From Thermoplasmatota archaeon (GTDB lineage: Archaea; Thermoplasmatota; Thermoplasmata; Thermoplasmatales; Thermoplasmataceae), in the NCBI GenBank assembly GCA_023379345.1, contig JAMCUV010000089.1:1-16176 (forward strand): 16,176 bases of DNA, written 5' to 3'. The notes beneath the pieces were generated by a model. That model did no database searches and had not been told where the DNA came from. It was given only the letters and a program-made list of their open reading frames with translations. Positions within the stretch are counted from its first letter, which is position 1. Each line of letters starts with the position of its first letter. Made by a program: the position numbers and the translations under genes. This document shows positions 7,328 through 15,470 of the stretch, one piece after another.

Positions 7328-7454
7328 TTGCCTTGTAATATTAATAATGTTCTCGGCCGAAGGTTTTTGCCTGAAGTTATGAATTCCAGGCAACGGTGAT
7401 CTCAGGCTCAATGCGGAGGTACCTGGCACCTCAAAACTCATTATTGCCTGGAAT
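7328..7454. repeat. Cluster of four TTGCCTG-like motifs in the divergent control region
   Basis: Copies are TTGCCTT at 7328-7334 (plus), TTGCCTG at 7367-7373 (plus), TTGCCTGGAAT at 7393-7383 (minus) and TTGCCTGGAAT at 7444-7454 (plus). The last two form a perfect 11-bp inverted repeat around a 50-nt centre. The second and third form a separate 7-bp hairpin with a 13-nt loop, so the two pairings exclude each other. The cluster lies between the Zn-ribbon/EF1-beta operon (left) and the 85-residue gene (right). This suggests regulator binding sites or a structured RNA; which one is not decided by sequence. Confidence 0.55.
7337..7344 (-). promoter_or_regulatory. TATA-like box before the Zn-ribbon/EF1-beta operon
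   Basis: An AT-rich stretch, TTAATATT on the minus strand, is the best candidate box in the 210-nt divergent region, about 38 nt before ATG 7303. This places the likely transcription start near 7315. One copy of the TTGCCT motif (7328-7334) falls between box and start. Confidence 0.4.
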
Positions 7455-7480
7455 CAATCTGCATTATTTCATGAATGAAC

Positions 7481-7490
7481 GATAAGATAA
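7481..7490 (+). promoter_or_regulatory. TATA-like box of the 85-residue gene
   Basis: GATAAGATAA is centred about 28 nt before ATG 7514, and no ribosome binding site precedes that ATG. This is the same leaderless arrangement as at uppS, glmM and the repeat protein. Confidence 0.45.
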
Positions 7491-7513
7491 TTCCATCTTC
7501 TGCATACTGAATC

Positions 7514-7771
7514 ATGGAGAATCTGTATGCCATTTTCGCAGACAACAACGGCAAGGTAAGGGAAAAGCTTGAAAATCACTTTATTGCTTCCCAGAATCCA
7601 CTGTATATTGGCATCATCCTGAAACCCTCGCATGGTGCCTGGATCAGGATGTCAAGAGCAAAAACCGTGGTGCTTGAGATTGATGGGAAACTAGGCGAGT
7701 TCTCAGTTCCATACAGAATAGAGGTTGGGGAGAACAGCATCTTCTTCCTGAAGCCCAAGGAAGATGCCTAA
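7514..7771 (+). CDS. Small hypothetical protein
   Basis: I do not recognise this 85-residue protein. It has no membrane segment, signal peptide or cysteine motif. The first third (MENLYAIFADNNGKVREKLE...) looks like a strand plus helix, and the rest alternates hydrophobic residues in short strands (TVVLEIDGK, YRIEVGENSIFFL), suggesting a small beta-rich soluble fold. Support for a real gene: a TATA-like box at the leaderless distance, protein-like composition, and a stop that shares bases with the stop of the convergent protease gene (7768-7771). No co-directional neighbour exists, so context gives no function; it shares its control region with the EF1-beta operon. Confidence 0.7.
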   Translation: MENLYAIFADNNGKVREKLENHFIASQNPLYIGIILKPSHGAWIRMSRAKTVVLEIDGKLGEFSVPYRIEVGENSIFFLKPKEDA

Positions 7772-8382
7772 AGGATAACAAAACCAACCAGAACGGTCAT
7801 GAAGATAAGTACTGCGAACACCACCGCAAATGTCCTGAAATCCCATCTCATCACTTTTGCCCCATCCAGAGGGCCTATTGGGATCATGTTGAATGCTCCC
7901 AGATAGAAGTTAAGATAACTGATCTCCAATATTATGCCGCCAAGCCCCCTGATCAGGATGCCCACCAGGGAGAGAAGCAGAAACACAAAGCCTGCCAGCA
8001 GGTTAAATCCGGGGCCGGCAAGTGCGGTCTTTCCTATTTTCTCATTTCCGTAAACACCTGCAATGTTTACTGCTCCCGGCGCAGCAAGGATTACACCGAA
8101 AAACGATGTTATGAGGGCCATGAGGATTCCGATGGGCCATAGCCTGAATTCTGCCCATCCCCCATAACTCCTTGCCACCTGCCTGTGTGAGAGCTCATGC
8201 CCAAGAAAGGCGATTCCAACAGCAACAAAGCTCACAATTATAGTTCTGGCGGCAACCAGTGCCGGCACGTGATAACCGCTGTCAGCGAAGCTGGCAATAG
8301 AGAACGCAAATCCCAGAACAAGAAGGGCCAGCAGAATGTCCTGGGTTTCTCTTTTCATGTTTCCAAAGCCGTAATAGTTCAA
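7768..8382 (-). CDS. Site-2-type membrane metalloprotease (peptidase M50 family)
   Basis: A multi-pass membrane zinc protease that cleaves substrates within or near the membrane. The zinc motif HELSH is at 62-66, in a hydrophobic helix. The third ligand region NMIPIGPLDG is at 165-174 (Asp 173), and AGPGFNLLAGF at 122-132 is the conserved GPxxN-type block. About six hydrophobic segments are visible (15-32, 42-61, 84-104, 127-146, 150-166, 184-203). It is a minimal S2P with no PDZ or CBS domain. The start is uncertain: TTG 8382 directly follows the stop of the repeat-protein gene (TGATTG) with GGGG 7 nt before it, while ATG 8358 gives a protein 8 residues shorter. It is almost certainly co-transcribed with the repeat protein. 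The substrate is unknown. Confidence 0.85.
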   Translation of the reverse strand: MNYYGFGNMKRETQDILLALLVLGFAFSIASFADSGYHVPALVAARTIIVSFVAVGIAFLGHELSHRQVARSYGGWAEFRLWPIGILMALITSFFGVILAAPGAVNIAGVYGNEKIGKTALAGPGFNLLAGFVFLLLSLVGILIRGLGGIILEISYLNFYLGAFNMIPIGPLDGAKVMRWDFRTFAVVFAVLIFMTVLVGFVIL

Positions 8383-11300
8383 TCAGATTCCCCTTTCCTC
8401 ATTCATCCTGGAGATGTATTCCATGAGCGTTATGACATCAAGCGCTTCCGATATGCCAATCTGAAGATAAAATGCAACGTTCAAGGGTTCCTGTCTCACG
8501 TTGTCCTTTATGGCCCTCTTCAGGAGCCTCAGGAGAACATCATTCTTAGTCTGTGCATGCCTGGCGATGTCCATCTGGTCATGAATGTAAATGTATAGAT
8601 TCCTGGCTATTATGGGATCTCTTCTGTCGAGATTGTTGAATATGACTGCAATGGTCAGGTCATTTACGTTATCCAGGGGATAGTTCTTGACCGCCTTCTG
8701 AATGACATCCCGTGAAAGAACTTCGTATTTTTCCTCATTTATGTCGAAATAGTACTCTCTGCTGTCAAGGAAGGCGAATACATCCTCAATCTTCTCAATG
8801 GGTATATCCGCTTTGTAAAATGCTTCCTTCTTGTCGAATTTTTTCTTGGCCTTATACTCCACCTTCAGGAGCCTGCTGACATATAGCAGAGTTTCCACGA
8901 ATTCCTTCCTTGACCTGAGGTCATCCATCAGTTCTCCATGGATATCTTTTTTCAGAAGAGTCCCCTCATACCGGCTCATGATCTTCTCCGCCATGTCAAA
9001 GTCATCGGTCTCTATATAACTCCTGATAACGTACTGAAGGCTCTTATCATCAACATATTTTGGGTTTGTCTCATAGAATTTTTTTATGGCCTCATAGTCC
9101 CGATCTTCGTAGTACAGGCGAAGCAGAATATTAACTATGTCAAGACAGTTTGCGAATTCCTTGCAGAAGCGCAGGCTCCGGAGAATAAGCTCAATTGCAT
9201 CCGTCCTTCTGCCTGTTTTGACCAGAATGTCAGAATACAGCCTTACGGTATCAAGGTCCCCCGGCTCATTCCTGTTGAGGTTTCTGGCAACCTCCAGTGC
9301 AAGCTTCGTGTCACCGCTGTCAAATGTCTTGCGGGCAATGAGCTTACCCAGCCACACAAAACCCTCATTGGAATATATCCTCACAATGAGGTCGCGAACG
9401 TCCCTGTTATACCATAGTGTCTCAACTGCGGCTTTAAGGACTTCCTGATCTTCCTGCCTCTTGAATGTAATCCTTTTCAGGAGGTCCAGGGCCTGAGGTA
9501 TCTGGGAAGTCTTCTGGTAGAGTTTCAACTGGAGCAGATCATTCTCGTTTTTGGACAGGATATCCTGGGCTCTTGCATATTGCCCTGCCTCAATGAGTGC
9601 GTCCAGATAACCCGGGATGGTGAGGGGATCAACACCCATCTGAATTGCTGCCTCACAGTGATTCAGGGCCTGGTCGTATTTTCCCATGCCGTTAAGGACA
9701 CCTGCCAGAAGTATCTCTATCTCTGGAGTCCTGTTCTCCGTTACCAGATCCCCAAGGAACTGCAAAACCTCCTCAGTTTTTCCAGAATCCTTGAGCAAGG
9801 CTAGGTGCAGGTCAATATCCTGGCGATTGAACTGCCTGGTGCGGAACAGCATCAGTGATTGTTCAAGTGCATTAGGGATGTTACCAGTGTTCCTCAAAAC
9901 GTCTCGCCTTATCCTGAAAATCCAGGGATTATGGGAGGTTGCGGATCCGATATATGAAAGGAAATCAGAGGACATTTCCCAGAATTTGTTTTTGCTTATG
10001 AAAGAATGGAACCCGCTTAGATCCATAAGTTCCAGAGAACCAAGAGATATAAGCTTCTCCGCGTGCTCCCTGATCTTCTTTGTTTCCCCGTAAATCATTG
10101 CCAGTTCCACAGCCAGGATGAGGAAATCACAGTTCAGGAGCCTGTCGAGAGCTGCGTCCACGTTTTTCCTGGAAGATGTATAATCTCCCCTCTGGAAATC
10201 AATCATTGCCATAAGGTAGAGATAGAACGGATCCTTCTGGTTTGAAGCAGCCCTGATCAGCTCCCTTTCGGCACGATCCAGCTTTCCGTTTCTTATGTAA
10301 GTTTCCGATATGGGAAAGAGATACTTGGCCGAATCCATTATCTCTTCTCCTATTTTCCCATCCATGGCCTGCTGAATCAGGTCAATAGTCGCCTTTGCAG
10401 GCCTGAAGATCGGTTTAGAGAGAGCATTCAGAAGTTCCTCCGGCATTTTTCGGCCCGAAGAGACGTACCACCAGGATTTTATAAACACCAGGGCAGTGGA
10501 AGGATACTTCTCAAGAAATTGCCCATCTATGCTACTGTAATCGGAGGGAATCCCCCTGAGGCGATCAGTGACAATTTTCAGGGCAGCGGATTCCTCACGA
10601 TGGAGTATGATGAAGCTTTCAATCTCCTTCAGGTTTTCATCCAGCCTGATGTTGAAAAATACTGAATCCAGTATCATTGGATTACCGGCATAGTCCGGAA
10701 TGGATGATAGAGCCTTGATGGCTTCATGCTGCCGATCCATATAAAAAAGAGAAGAAAGGTAACATTCCATTCTGGACTGCCTGACCTGCTGGTACTTTTC
10801 CACAAAGGAAATAACCTGATCGTATTCTCCACGCTGGAAAAGTAAATCCACAATGTAAGTCGCCTGTTCTTCGGATTTGGGATTGATCTTCAAAATCTCA
10901 AGGGCTGTGTTGTATGCGTCGTTTGTGTTGTTAAGTTTGATCAGAGTCCTGAATTTCATGTTCAGAAGGTCCAGGTTTCCTGGGTTTGTGCTCAGGCCAT
11001 CAGTTATATCCTTGAGGGCCTCGCCGAACATTGATTTCTGTATTTCCGCATCAATTTTCCTTGAAAGAAAGGATGGATCAGAAAATATTGCGGAATGTGT
11101 TTTCGACAGTTCCAGAAATTCATCCACAAGTCCCTGGGAATAAGCAATTTCAAGTGCTGTTCGTGCCAGCTCCAGGCTGTCATCACTGCGCTTCAGGATC
11201 TCCTTGATTATTTCATAGGCTTCCACCTTCTCTCCAGATGAAAGAAGAATCTTCACCTTCTGACGGAGAAGTTGATCATTCGATTTCCGTGAATTGAGAG

Positions 11301-12075
11301 CATTGTTGATAACATCAAGTGCGGTCTTCCAGTTGCCTGAAAGTAACAGGGAATCTGTTACCACAATTACGTCATCTATATCCCTGAGATCGCTGAAATC
11401 AAATCCCTCCAGGAAACTTGTTCTATCGCCTTCTCCGGTTCCAATCAGCTTCAATCCTAATATACGAAGCCAGGTTTCGTTCCCCAAATGATCGGAGATA
11501 ATTTTCAGTGCCTGCAGTGCCTTTGGATCTTTTGTGGAACCTGCGTATTCATAAACTATGGATTTTGCCTCAGTGGGATCAACCAGTTTCCAATCAATGG
11601 AGTCCAGGAACTCATTACGCAATATGCCAGATCTGCCGTAAACGTGGGCCAGCAACACCTGATTCTGAATCCCTGTTCCTGCAATTTTCTCAAGAATCAA
11701 TAGCTCCTGTTCAGGAATGGACTGTGGTGAGAATGCATTGATGATGCGCGCGGCGTCGCTGGGCGAACCACCATCAAAAATGGATGAGCATTTTTCAACC
11801 AGAGGCAGGAGCAGCTCCTTATTTTCCGCGATCTTCTGTATATTGAGGATGAGTATTATTGAATCGGCAGGGGCTGATTTGCAGGTTTTTTCAAGATAAT
11901 ACTGGATCGATTCCAGCAGGCTGCTGGTGATCTCCATGCCTGAGCTTCCTTCTGCAGTAAGGTAGGGTGTTAAGATCTTCAGTAACTCCGCCGGAGATGT
12001 ATTTGCAGTACCGGCATCCAGGAAAGCCTGCTCAAGCAGTTTCACCATCTTTCTCTGTGAAACTCCATCTGCCAT
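8383..12075 (-). CDS. Giant helical-repeat (TPR-like) protein
   Basis: About 1230 residues of nearly continuous paired amphipathic helices in tetratricopeptide style. Clear repeats occur at about 365-430 (LDLLNMKFRTLIKLNN, ending in FQRGEYDQVISFV), 785-840 (AGVLNGMGKYDQALNHCEAA, then LIEAGQYARAQDIL) and 938-1000 (DILVKTGRRTDAIELILRSL). There is no membrane segment or signal peptide, so it is probably a cytoplasmic scaffold. After a lysine-rich stretch (about 1072-1090) the last 140 residues look like a different, non-repeat helical domain. ATG 12075 is preferred over GTG 12081 because a TATA-like box is centred 27 nt before it. It lies between arlJ and a membrane protease on one strand. Family recognition goes no further than TPR-like; the function is unknown. 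Confidence 0.85.
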   Translation of the reverse strand: MADGVSQRKMVKLLEQAFLDAGTANTSPAELLKILTPYLTAEGSSGMEITSSLLESIQYYLEKTCKSAPADSIILILNIQKIAENKELLLPLVEKCSSIFDGGSPSDAARIINAFSPQSIPEQELLILEKIAGTGIQNQVLLAHVYGRSGILRNEFLDSIDWKLVDPTEAKSIVYEYAGSTKDPKALQALKIISDHLGNETWLRILGLKLIGTGEGDRTSFLEGFDFSDLRDIDDVIVVTDSLLLSGNWKTALDVINNALNSRKSNDQLLRQKVKILLSSGEKVEAYEIIKEILKRSDDSLELARTALEIAYSQGLVDEFLELSKTHSAIFSDPSFLSRKIDAEIQKSMFGEALKDITDGLSTNPGNLDLLNMKFRTLIKLNNTNDAYNTALEILKINPKSEEQATYIVDLLFQRGEYDQVISFVEKYQQVRQSRMECYLSSLFYMDRQHEAIKALSSIPDYAGNPMILDSVFFNIRLDENLKEIESFIILHREESAALKIVTDRLRGIPSDYSSIDGQFLEKYPSTALVFIKSWWYVSSGRKMPEELLNALSKPIFRPAKATIDLIQQAMDGKIGEEIMDSAKYLFPISETYIRNGKLDRAERELIRAASNQKDPFYLYLMAMIDFQRGDYTSSRKNVDAALDRLLNCDFLILAVELAMIYGETKKIREHAEKLISLGSLELMDLSGFHSFISKNKFWEMSSDFLSYIGSATSHNPWIFRIRRDVLRNTGNIPNALEQSLMLFRTRQFNRQDIDLHLALLKDSGKTEEVLQFLGDLVTENRTPEIEILLAGVLNGMGKYDQALNHCEAAIQMGVDPLTIPGYLDALIEAGQYARAQDILSKNENDLLQLKLYQKTSQIPQALDLLKRITFKRQEDQEVLKAAVETLWYNRDVRDLIVRIYSNEGFVWLGKLIARKTFDSGDTKLALEVARNLNRNEPGDLDTVRLYSDILVKTGRRTDAIELILRSLRFCKEFANCLDIVNILLRLYYEDRDYEAIKKFYETNPKYVDDKSLQYVIRSYIETDDFDMAEKIMSRYEGTLLKKDIHGELMDDLRSRKEFVETLLYVSRLLKVEYKAKKKFDKKEAFYKADIPIEKIEDVFAFLDSREYYFDINEEKYEVLSRDVIQKAVKNYPLDNVNDLTIAVIFNNLDRRDPIIARNLYIYIHDQMDIARHAQTKNDVLLRLLKRAIKDNVRQEPLNVAFYLQIGISEALDVITLMEYISRMNEERGI

Positions 12076-12097
12076 TTTCACACTACATTGATAATTC

Positions 12098-12106
12098 TAT
12101 ATTATT
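12098..12106 (-). promoter_or_regulatory. TATA-like box of the helical-repeat gene
   Basis: AATAATATA on the minus strand is centred 27 nt before ATG 12075 with a purine-rich AAC/AAT run upstream. This suggests separate, leaderless transcription of the repeat protein and protease from the arlHIJ operon. Confidence 0.5.
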
Positions 12107-12120
12107 ATTGTTGTCATTTG

Positions 12121-12143
12121 CAGTTTTTCACCACCGAAAACTG
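12121..12143. other. Stem-loop between arlJ and the helical-repeat gene
   Basis: CAGTTTT (12121-12127) pairs with AAAACTG (12137-12143) around a 9-nt centre, so a short hairpin can form in RNA from either strand. It lies in the 100-nt gap after the arlJ stop and 15 nt upstream of the next promoter box. It may mark the 3' end of the arlHIJ message or be a regulator site. Archaeal terminators usually need a T tract, and none is obvious, so the role is open. Confidence 0.3.
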
Positions 12144-12177
12144 TGGATTCAAGACTGCATGCCTTTTAAAGTCAAGA

Positions 12178-13842
12178 TCAAATGGCCCCCCCAAGCATAA
12201 TGGAAGTCAGGTAAAGGGTTCCATACATCACAAGCGCGATTATCCAGGTCATTATGACAAAGTGATGGAGACCATGAACAACCCTGCCACCATCTGCAAA
12301 TTTTAGTGCGGTTCCGGCTATAAATGCGTGCATCATGAGTATGACCACCAGGAACACCTCAATCATGAGTATTGACGAGGCAGGCTGTGAAACAAAGATT
12401 CCAAATGAATCAAGTGAAGAGACATTGAACGTGGCGAACACCTTGTTGATTATTTCAAGAACTCCGAATGAGATTGCAAGAGAGAATGCCAGGCCGCCTG
12501 TGATGCCATAAAGCACGCCTATGTAACTGCTCACTGAGGCGTGTCTCCTCTTTCTCAGCCTTATGACCCTGTCGAAGTTGTCGGCAACCACTGCTCCAGC
12601 TTTGGCTGCATCTGCACCAAGATCAATGGACTCCACGAAGCTTTCTGAAAAAACCTCTATGAGATGTGATCCAGTATCAGCACTGAAATATTTCCATGCC
12701 CTGAGGCTGTCGATCCTGTAGGCCAGCCGCCGGTAGAGGTTTCGTATATCCTGCGTCAGCGTTCCGAAATCGTGAAGAACAATGGACTTCAAGGCATCAA
12801 TTACCATGTTTCCGCGGGCTGATGCCGATCCAGAAAGGGACCTGATGAAACTCCCGAACATTTCATCCTTCTTCAGGACTATTTTCTCGGCTTTTGAACC
12901 TATGTATCCCGGGAAGAAGAACGGCGTGATTATTATCGCAACAGCAATGTAGAATGGCATGGCAAAAAATAACCTTGTACCCAGGAGTATGGCGGCCAAC
13001 GCAACAGATGACACTGAAGCGTAAATGAACACTCTCCTGATCTTCAACTGAAGAGGGGTTTTTATCCCGGTGTCATGCCAGATTGGATCGTTTGGCAGAA
13101 CCATCTTGATTCCATAGACCAGCATTGATTCACCAAGGATTATTGTTATGAGGCTCAGGGAAAGCACCGAGAGTATGTTTATCTTTATGAGCACAGGCAT
13201 AATCATGATAAATGTAATCATGAAGGCAAATGCCAGAAGCAGTGAGATGTACATATCCTTGTAAAGATCAAATGTGTAAAGCGCCGATATGTATGTGGTT
13301 TCAAAGTTATTCATCACCGTCTCCGATTCATTCTTGACGAAATCTTCAAAATCCTGGCCGCTGTTTATTGCATGTCCAAATCTTGCCAGGAAATCTTCAA
13401 ACACCTCACTGGGCACCTTTGTGGAGACAAGCATGGCAGCTTCTGAAAGCCCCCTTTTCCAGTTCTTGACAAGATTCACAAGCCTTGCTATTTCAAACCG
13501 TATCCTTCCAAGCTTTTCTTTCCTGGAAATTATCTCAAGCAGGTCTATACGGTTGGCCGAACTTACAGCCAGAGTGGCGAATGCCGTCATGAAATACGGT
13601 ATGTTGGAATTTATATCTGCCTTGGCGGAATCCCGTTGAATTATTGGGCGCAGTATGGTGAAAAACATCAGGCTGGCGCCAACGGCTGCAAATATCATGA
13701 AGTATATGCTGACAAAGATGTTGTAAAGCATGAATCCGGCGGCAGTTACCAGGGTTCCGGCAACAATAACCGCAGTATCGCTCTTCTTGAACTCGATACC
13801 TGCAAGCAGCTTAGAATTTCTGAACGTTACCATTTCACTCAC
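12178..13842 (-). CDS. arlJ: Archaellum membrane platform protein ArlJ (FlaJ)
   Basis: The polytopic membrane protein that anchors the archaellum motor and on which ATPase ArlI acts; it belongs to the T2SF/TadC superfamily. Hydrophobic segments lie at about 22-40, 42-64, 197-217, 222-245, 272-290, 294-313, 443-463, 490-510 and 527-550. Two cytoplasmic T2SF-like helical domains lie at about 80-195 and 325-440, the standard FlaJ layout, and the length of 554 fits. GTG 13842 overlaps the arlI stop (GTGA); an in-frame ATG at 13833 is the alternative and loses only three residues. Direct linkage to arlH and arlI separates it from general pilus platforms. Confidence 0.88.
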   Translation of the reverse strand: MSEMVTFRNSKLLAGIEFKKSDTAVIVAGTLVTAAGFMLYNIFVSIYFMIFAAVGASLMFFTILRPIIQRDSAKADINSNIPYFMTAFATLAVSSANRIDLLEIISRKEKLGRIRFEIARLVNLVKNWKRGLSEAAMLVSTKVPSEVFEDFLARFGHAINSGQDFEDFVKNESETVMNNFETTYISALYTFDLYKDMYISLLLAFAFMITFIMIMPVLIKINILSVLSLSLITIILGESMLVYGIKMVLPNDPIWHDTGIKTPLQLKIRRVFIYASVSSVALAAILLGTRLFFAMPFYIAVAIIITPFFFPGYIGSKAEKIVLKKDEMFGSFIRSLSGSASARGNMVIDALKSIVLHDFGTLTQDIRNLYRRLAYRIDSLRAWKYFSADTGSHLIEVFSESFVESIDLGADAAKAGAVVADNFDRVIRLRKRRHASVSSYIGVLYGITGGLAFSLAISFGVLEIINKVFATFNVSSLDSFGIFVSQPASSILMIEVFLVVILMMHAFIAGTALKFADGGRVVHGLHHFVIMTWIIALVMYGTLYLTSIMLGGAI

Positions 13843-15458
13843 CCGTACATTGGTATTGCGTTTGGGCCCTTGAGGTAGAAGGTCTTGATGAGATCAAACA
13901 CCTTGTAGTACGATGTTATGTTGTTCCGCAGCATGTACTCTATAATTTTTGCCCTCTTGAAGAGCTCGTCATAGATCACCTTGGGGTCAGCCATTCCTGC
14001 GGTTGCCGCAATCCTCTTCTCAAGTATGTAGCTGTTGTTGAGACCCCTGAACACATGCTGATCAGTGGTGGCATCCCACTGGAACACCTGCTTGGTGGAA
14101 ACACCACCCAGTTCCTCATAATAGCCCTCAATCTCATTGATGCTGGTTGTTCTTCTCAGGAATTTCCCCTTTACGTAAACTGCCTGCTGTATCAGGGCAA
14201 TATTGAGGTTATCCATGAAAGTCACAGGTATGTTGATTGGGGTTCCCGTGAACCTCTGTATCATCTTTCTCACGGACGCTGCATGGAACGTAGATATGAC
14301 AGGATGTCCAGTCTGCATTGCCTGGAAGGCCATGGACCCTTCAGCACCCCTTATTTCTCCCACAATTATGTAATTGGGCCTGGATCTGAGTGCCGTTTTC
14401 AGAAGATCGAACAGAGTTACACGGCTGTCCTCAGCGCCTCTCTCCCTGGTTACCAGTTGCTGCCAGGCATCCTGTGGGGCCCTTATTTCAGGAGTATCCT
14501 CTGCACTGAATATCTTGGAATCTGGCCTGATGAAAGGTATCATCGCATTCACAACCGTTGTCTTGCCACTTGCAGTCTCCCCGCAGACGAAGACACTCTG
14601 GCCGTATTCAAGAGCCAGCCACAGGTATGCTGCTTCCTCTGCTGACATGGTGTTATATTTCACCAGCTGGACAATACTGATTGGGATATCTGCAAATTTC
14701 CTTATGGTGAAGCTCGGCCCCCTGGCCGATACATCACTGCTGTAAACTATGGAAAGCCTGGAACCGTCCGGGAGAGTCGCATCAACTATGGGCACCTTGT
14801 CAGATACCGGCCTTCCCACCCTCTCGCTGAGTCTCTTGCTGTATATGGCCAGGCGATCATTGTCGCCGAATGTTATTCGTGCCTTTATGGAACCGAATAT
14901 CTTGTGCACTATGAATATGTCATTGGCCCCAATTCCGCTGATATCTTCGATGTGAGTATCCCTGATGAGAGGTTCCAGCGGGCCAAGGCCAACCACATCC
15001 TTCTTGATGTTGTAGAGAAGTTTTTCCTTTAGTTCAGGCCTGACCGTGGCGCTCATTCCCTTAACTTTGTTGGAACTTCCAATGGATGTTATCCTGTTGT
15101 ATATGTCCTCGAGATTTTTTTCCAGGACTTCCTCGGATTCCGGTGGTGGATAATTTGCAGCAAAGTTCAGTATGATCATAAGGACATCGTCCATGAACTG
15201 CTGTTCCTCTAAGGTCAGGTCAGGCTCTATGGGCTTGTATATCCTGGCCCCATTGTCCATGTACACATGTATGAAAATAGGGTCTCCAACCGGATAAATG
15301 ATATCCAGTGCCGTTACATCTCTCAATGAATTGTCGGGCACAGGGACAAAGGTGGGGGTCCTCTGGGCACTTATCCTGTAATTGTTAAGGTATTCAGCAA
15401 GATGCGGATTCCTTTCCACGGCAGTCTGAAGATTGTCTGATGTCACATATTCTACCAT
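13839..15458 (-). CDS. arlI: Archaellum motor/secretion ATPase ArlI (FlaI)
   Basis: A hexameric type II/IV secretion ATPase that powers both assembly and rotation of the archaellum, at the cytoplasmic face of the membrane. The N-terminal half (about 1-260) is the archaeal FlaI domain with DVVGLGPLEPLI at 154-165. The C-terminal RecA core has Walker A GETASGKT (293-300), Asp box SAEDTPEIR (318-326), Walker B YIIVGEIRG (363-371) and His box TGHPVISTFHA (383-393). The Walker A with ETASGKT matches archaellum ATPases and differs from the GSGKT of most type II enzymes. Length 539 is normal. The ATG has a ribosome binding site formed partly by the arlH stop. Confidence 0.93.
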   Translation of the reverse strand: MVEYVTSDNLQTAVERNPHLAEYLNNYRISAQRTPTFVPVPDNSLRDVTALDIIYPVGDPIFIHVYMDNGARIYKPIEPDLTLEEQQFMDDVLMIILNFAANYPPPESEEVLEKNLEDIYNRITSIGSSNKVKGMSATVRPELKEKLLYNIKKDVVGLGPLEPLIRDTHIEDISGIGANDIFIVHKIFGSIKARITFGDNDRLAIYSKRLSERVGRPVSDKVPIVDATLPDGSRLSIVYSSDVSARGPSFTIRKFADIPISIVQLVKYNTMSAEEAAYLWLALEYGQSVFVCGETASGKTTVVNAMIPFIRPDSKIFSAEDTPEIRAPQDAWQQLVTRERGAEDSRVTLFDLLKTALRSRPNYIIVGEIRGAEGSMAFQAMQTGHPVISTFHAASVRKMIQRFTGTPINIPVTFMDNLNIALIQQAVYVKGKFLRRTTSINEIEGYYEELGGVSTKQVFQWDATTDQHVFRGLNNSYILEKRIAATAGMADPKVIYDELFKRAKIIEYMLRNNITSYYKVFDLIKTFYLKGPNAIPMYG

Positions 15459-15463
15459 CTTTT

Positions 15464-15470
15464 CACCTCA
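15464..15470 (-). promoter_or_regulatory. Ribosome binding site of arlI overlapping the arlH stop
   Basis: On the minus strand TGAGGTG ends 5 nt before ATG 15458, and its first three bases are the TGA stop of arlH. Ribosomes finishing arlH are therefore placed to start arlI, which would keep the two motor ATPases in step. Confidence 0.6.

Noticed and set aside
7304..7441. N-terminal extension of the Zn-ribbon reading frame by 46 residues
   Set aside because: The family starts right before the first CxxC. The extra part has no resemblance to it and covers the promoter box and repeated motifs.
7361..7460. tRNA or box C/D RNA in the divergent region
   Set aside because: No T-loop signature and no tRNA-like arms. 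A single GTGATCT only partly resembles a C box and no proper C/D pair was found.
8938..9417. Plus-strand open frame of 159 codons within the helical-repeat gene
   Set aside because: Antisense shadow with no family match and no start signals. Other long opposite-strand frames (for example 1484-1882, 3806-4216, 4691-5122, 8197-8598) were dismissed for the same reason.
14055..14645. Plus-strand open frame of 196 codons inside arlI
   Set aside because: It lies wholly antisense to well-conserved ATPase motifs, has no recognisable domain and no promoter; a shadow of the real gene.
13839..15458. Reading arlI/arlJ as a pilus or DNA-uptake system
   Set aside because: The adjacent ArlH gene with its KaiC-like fold and the H-I-J order are characteristic of the archaellum, although no archaellin gene lies in the window to confirm it.
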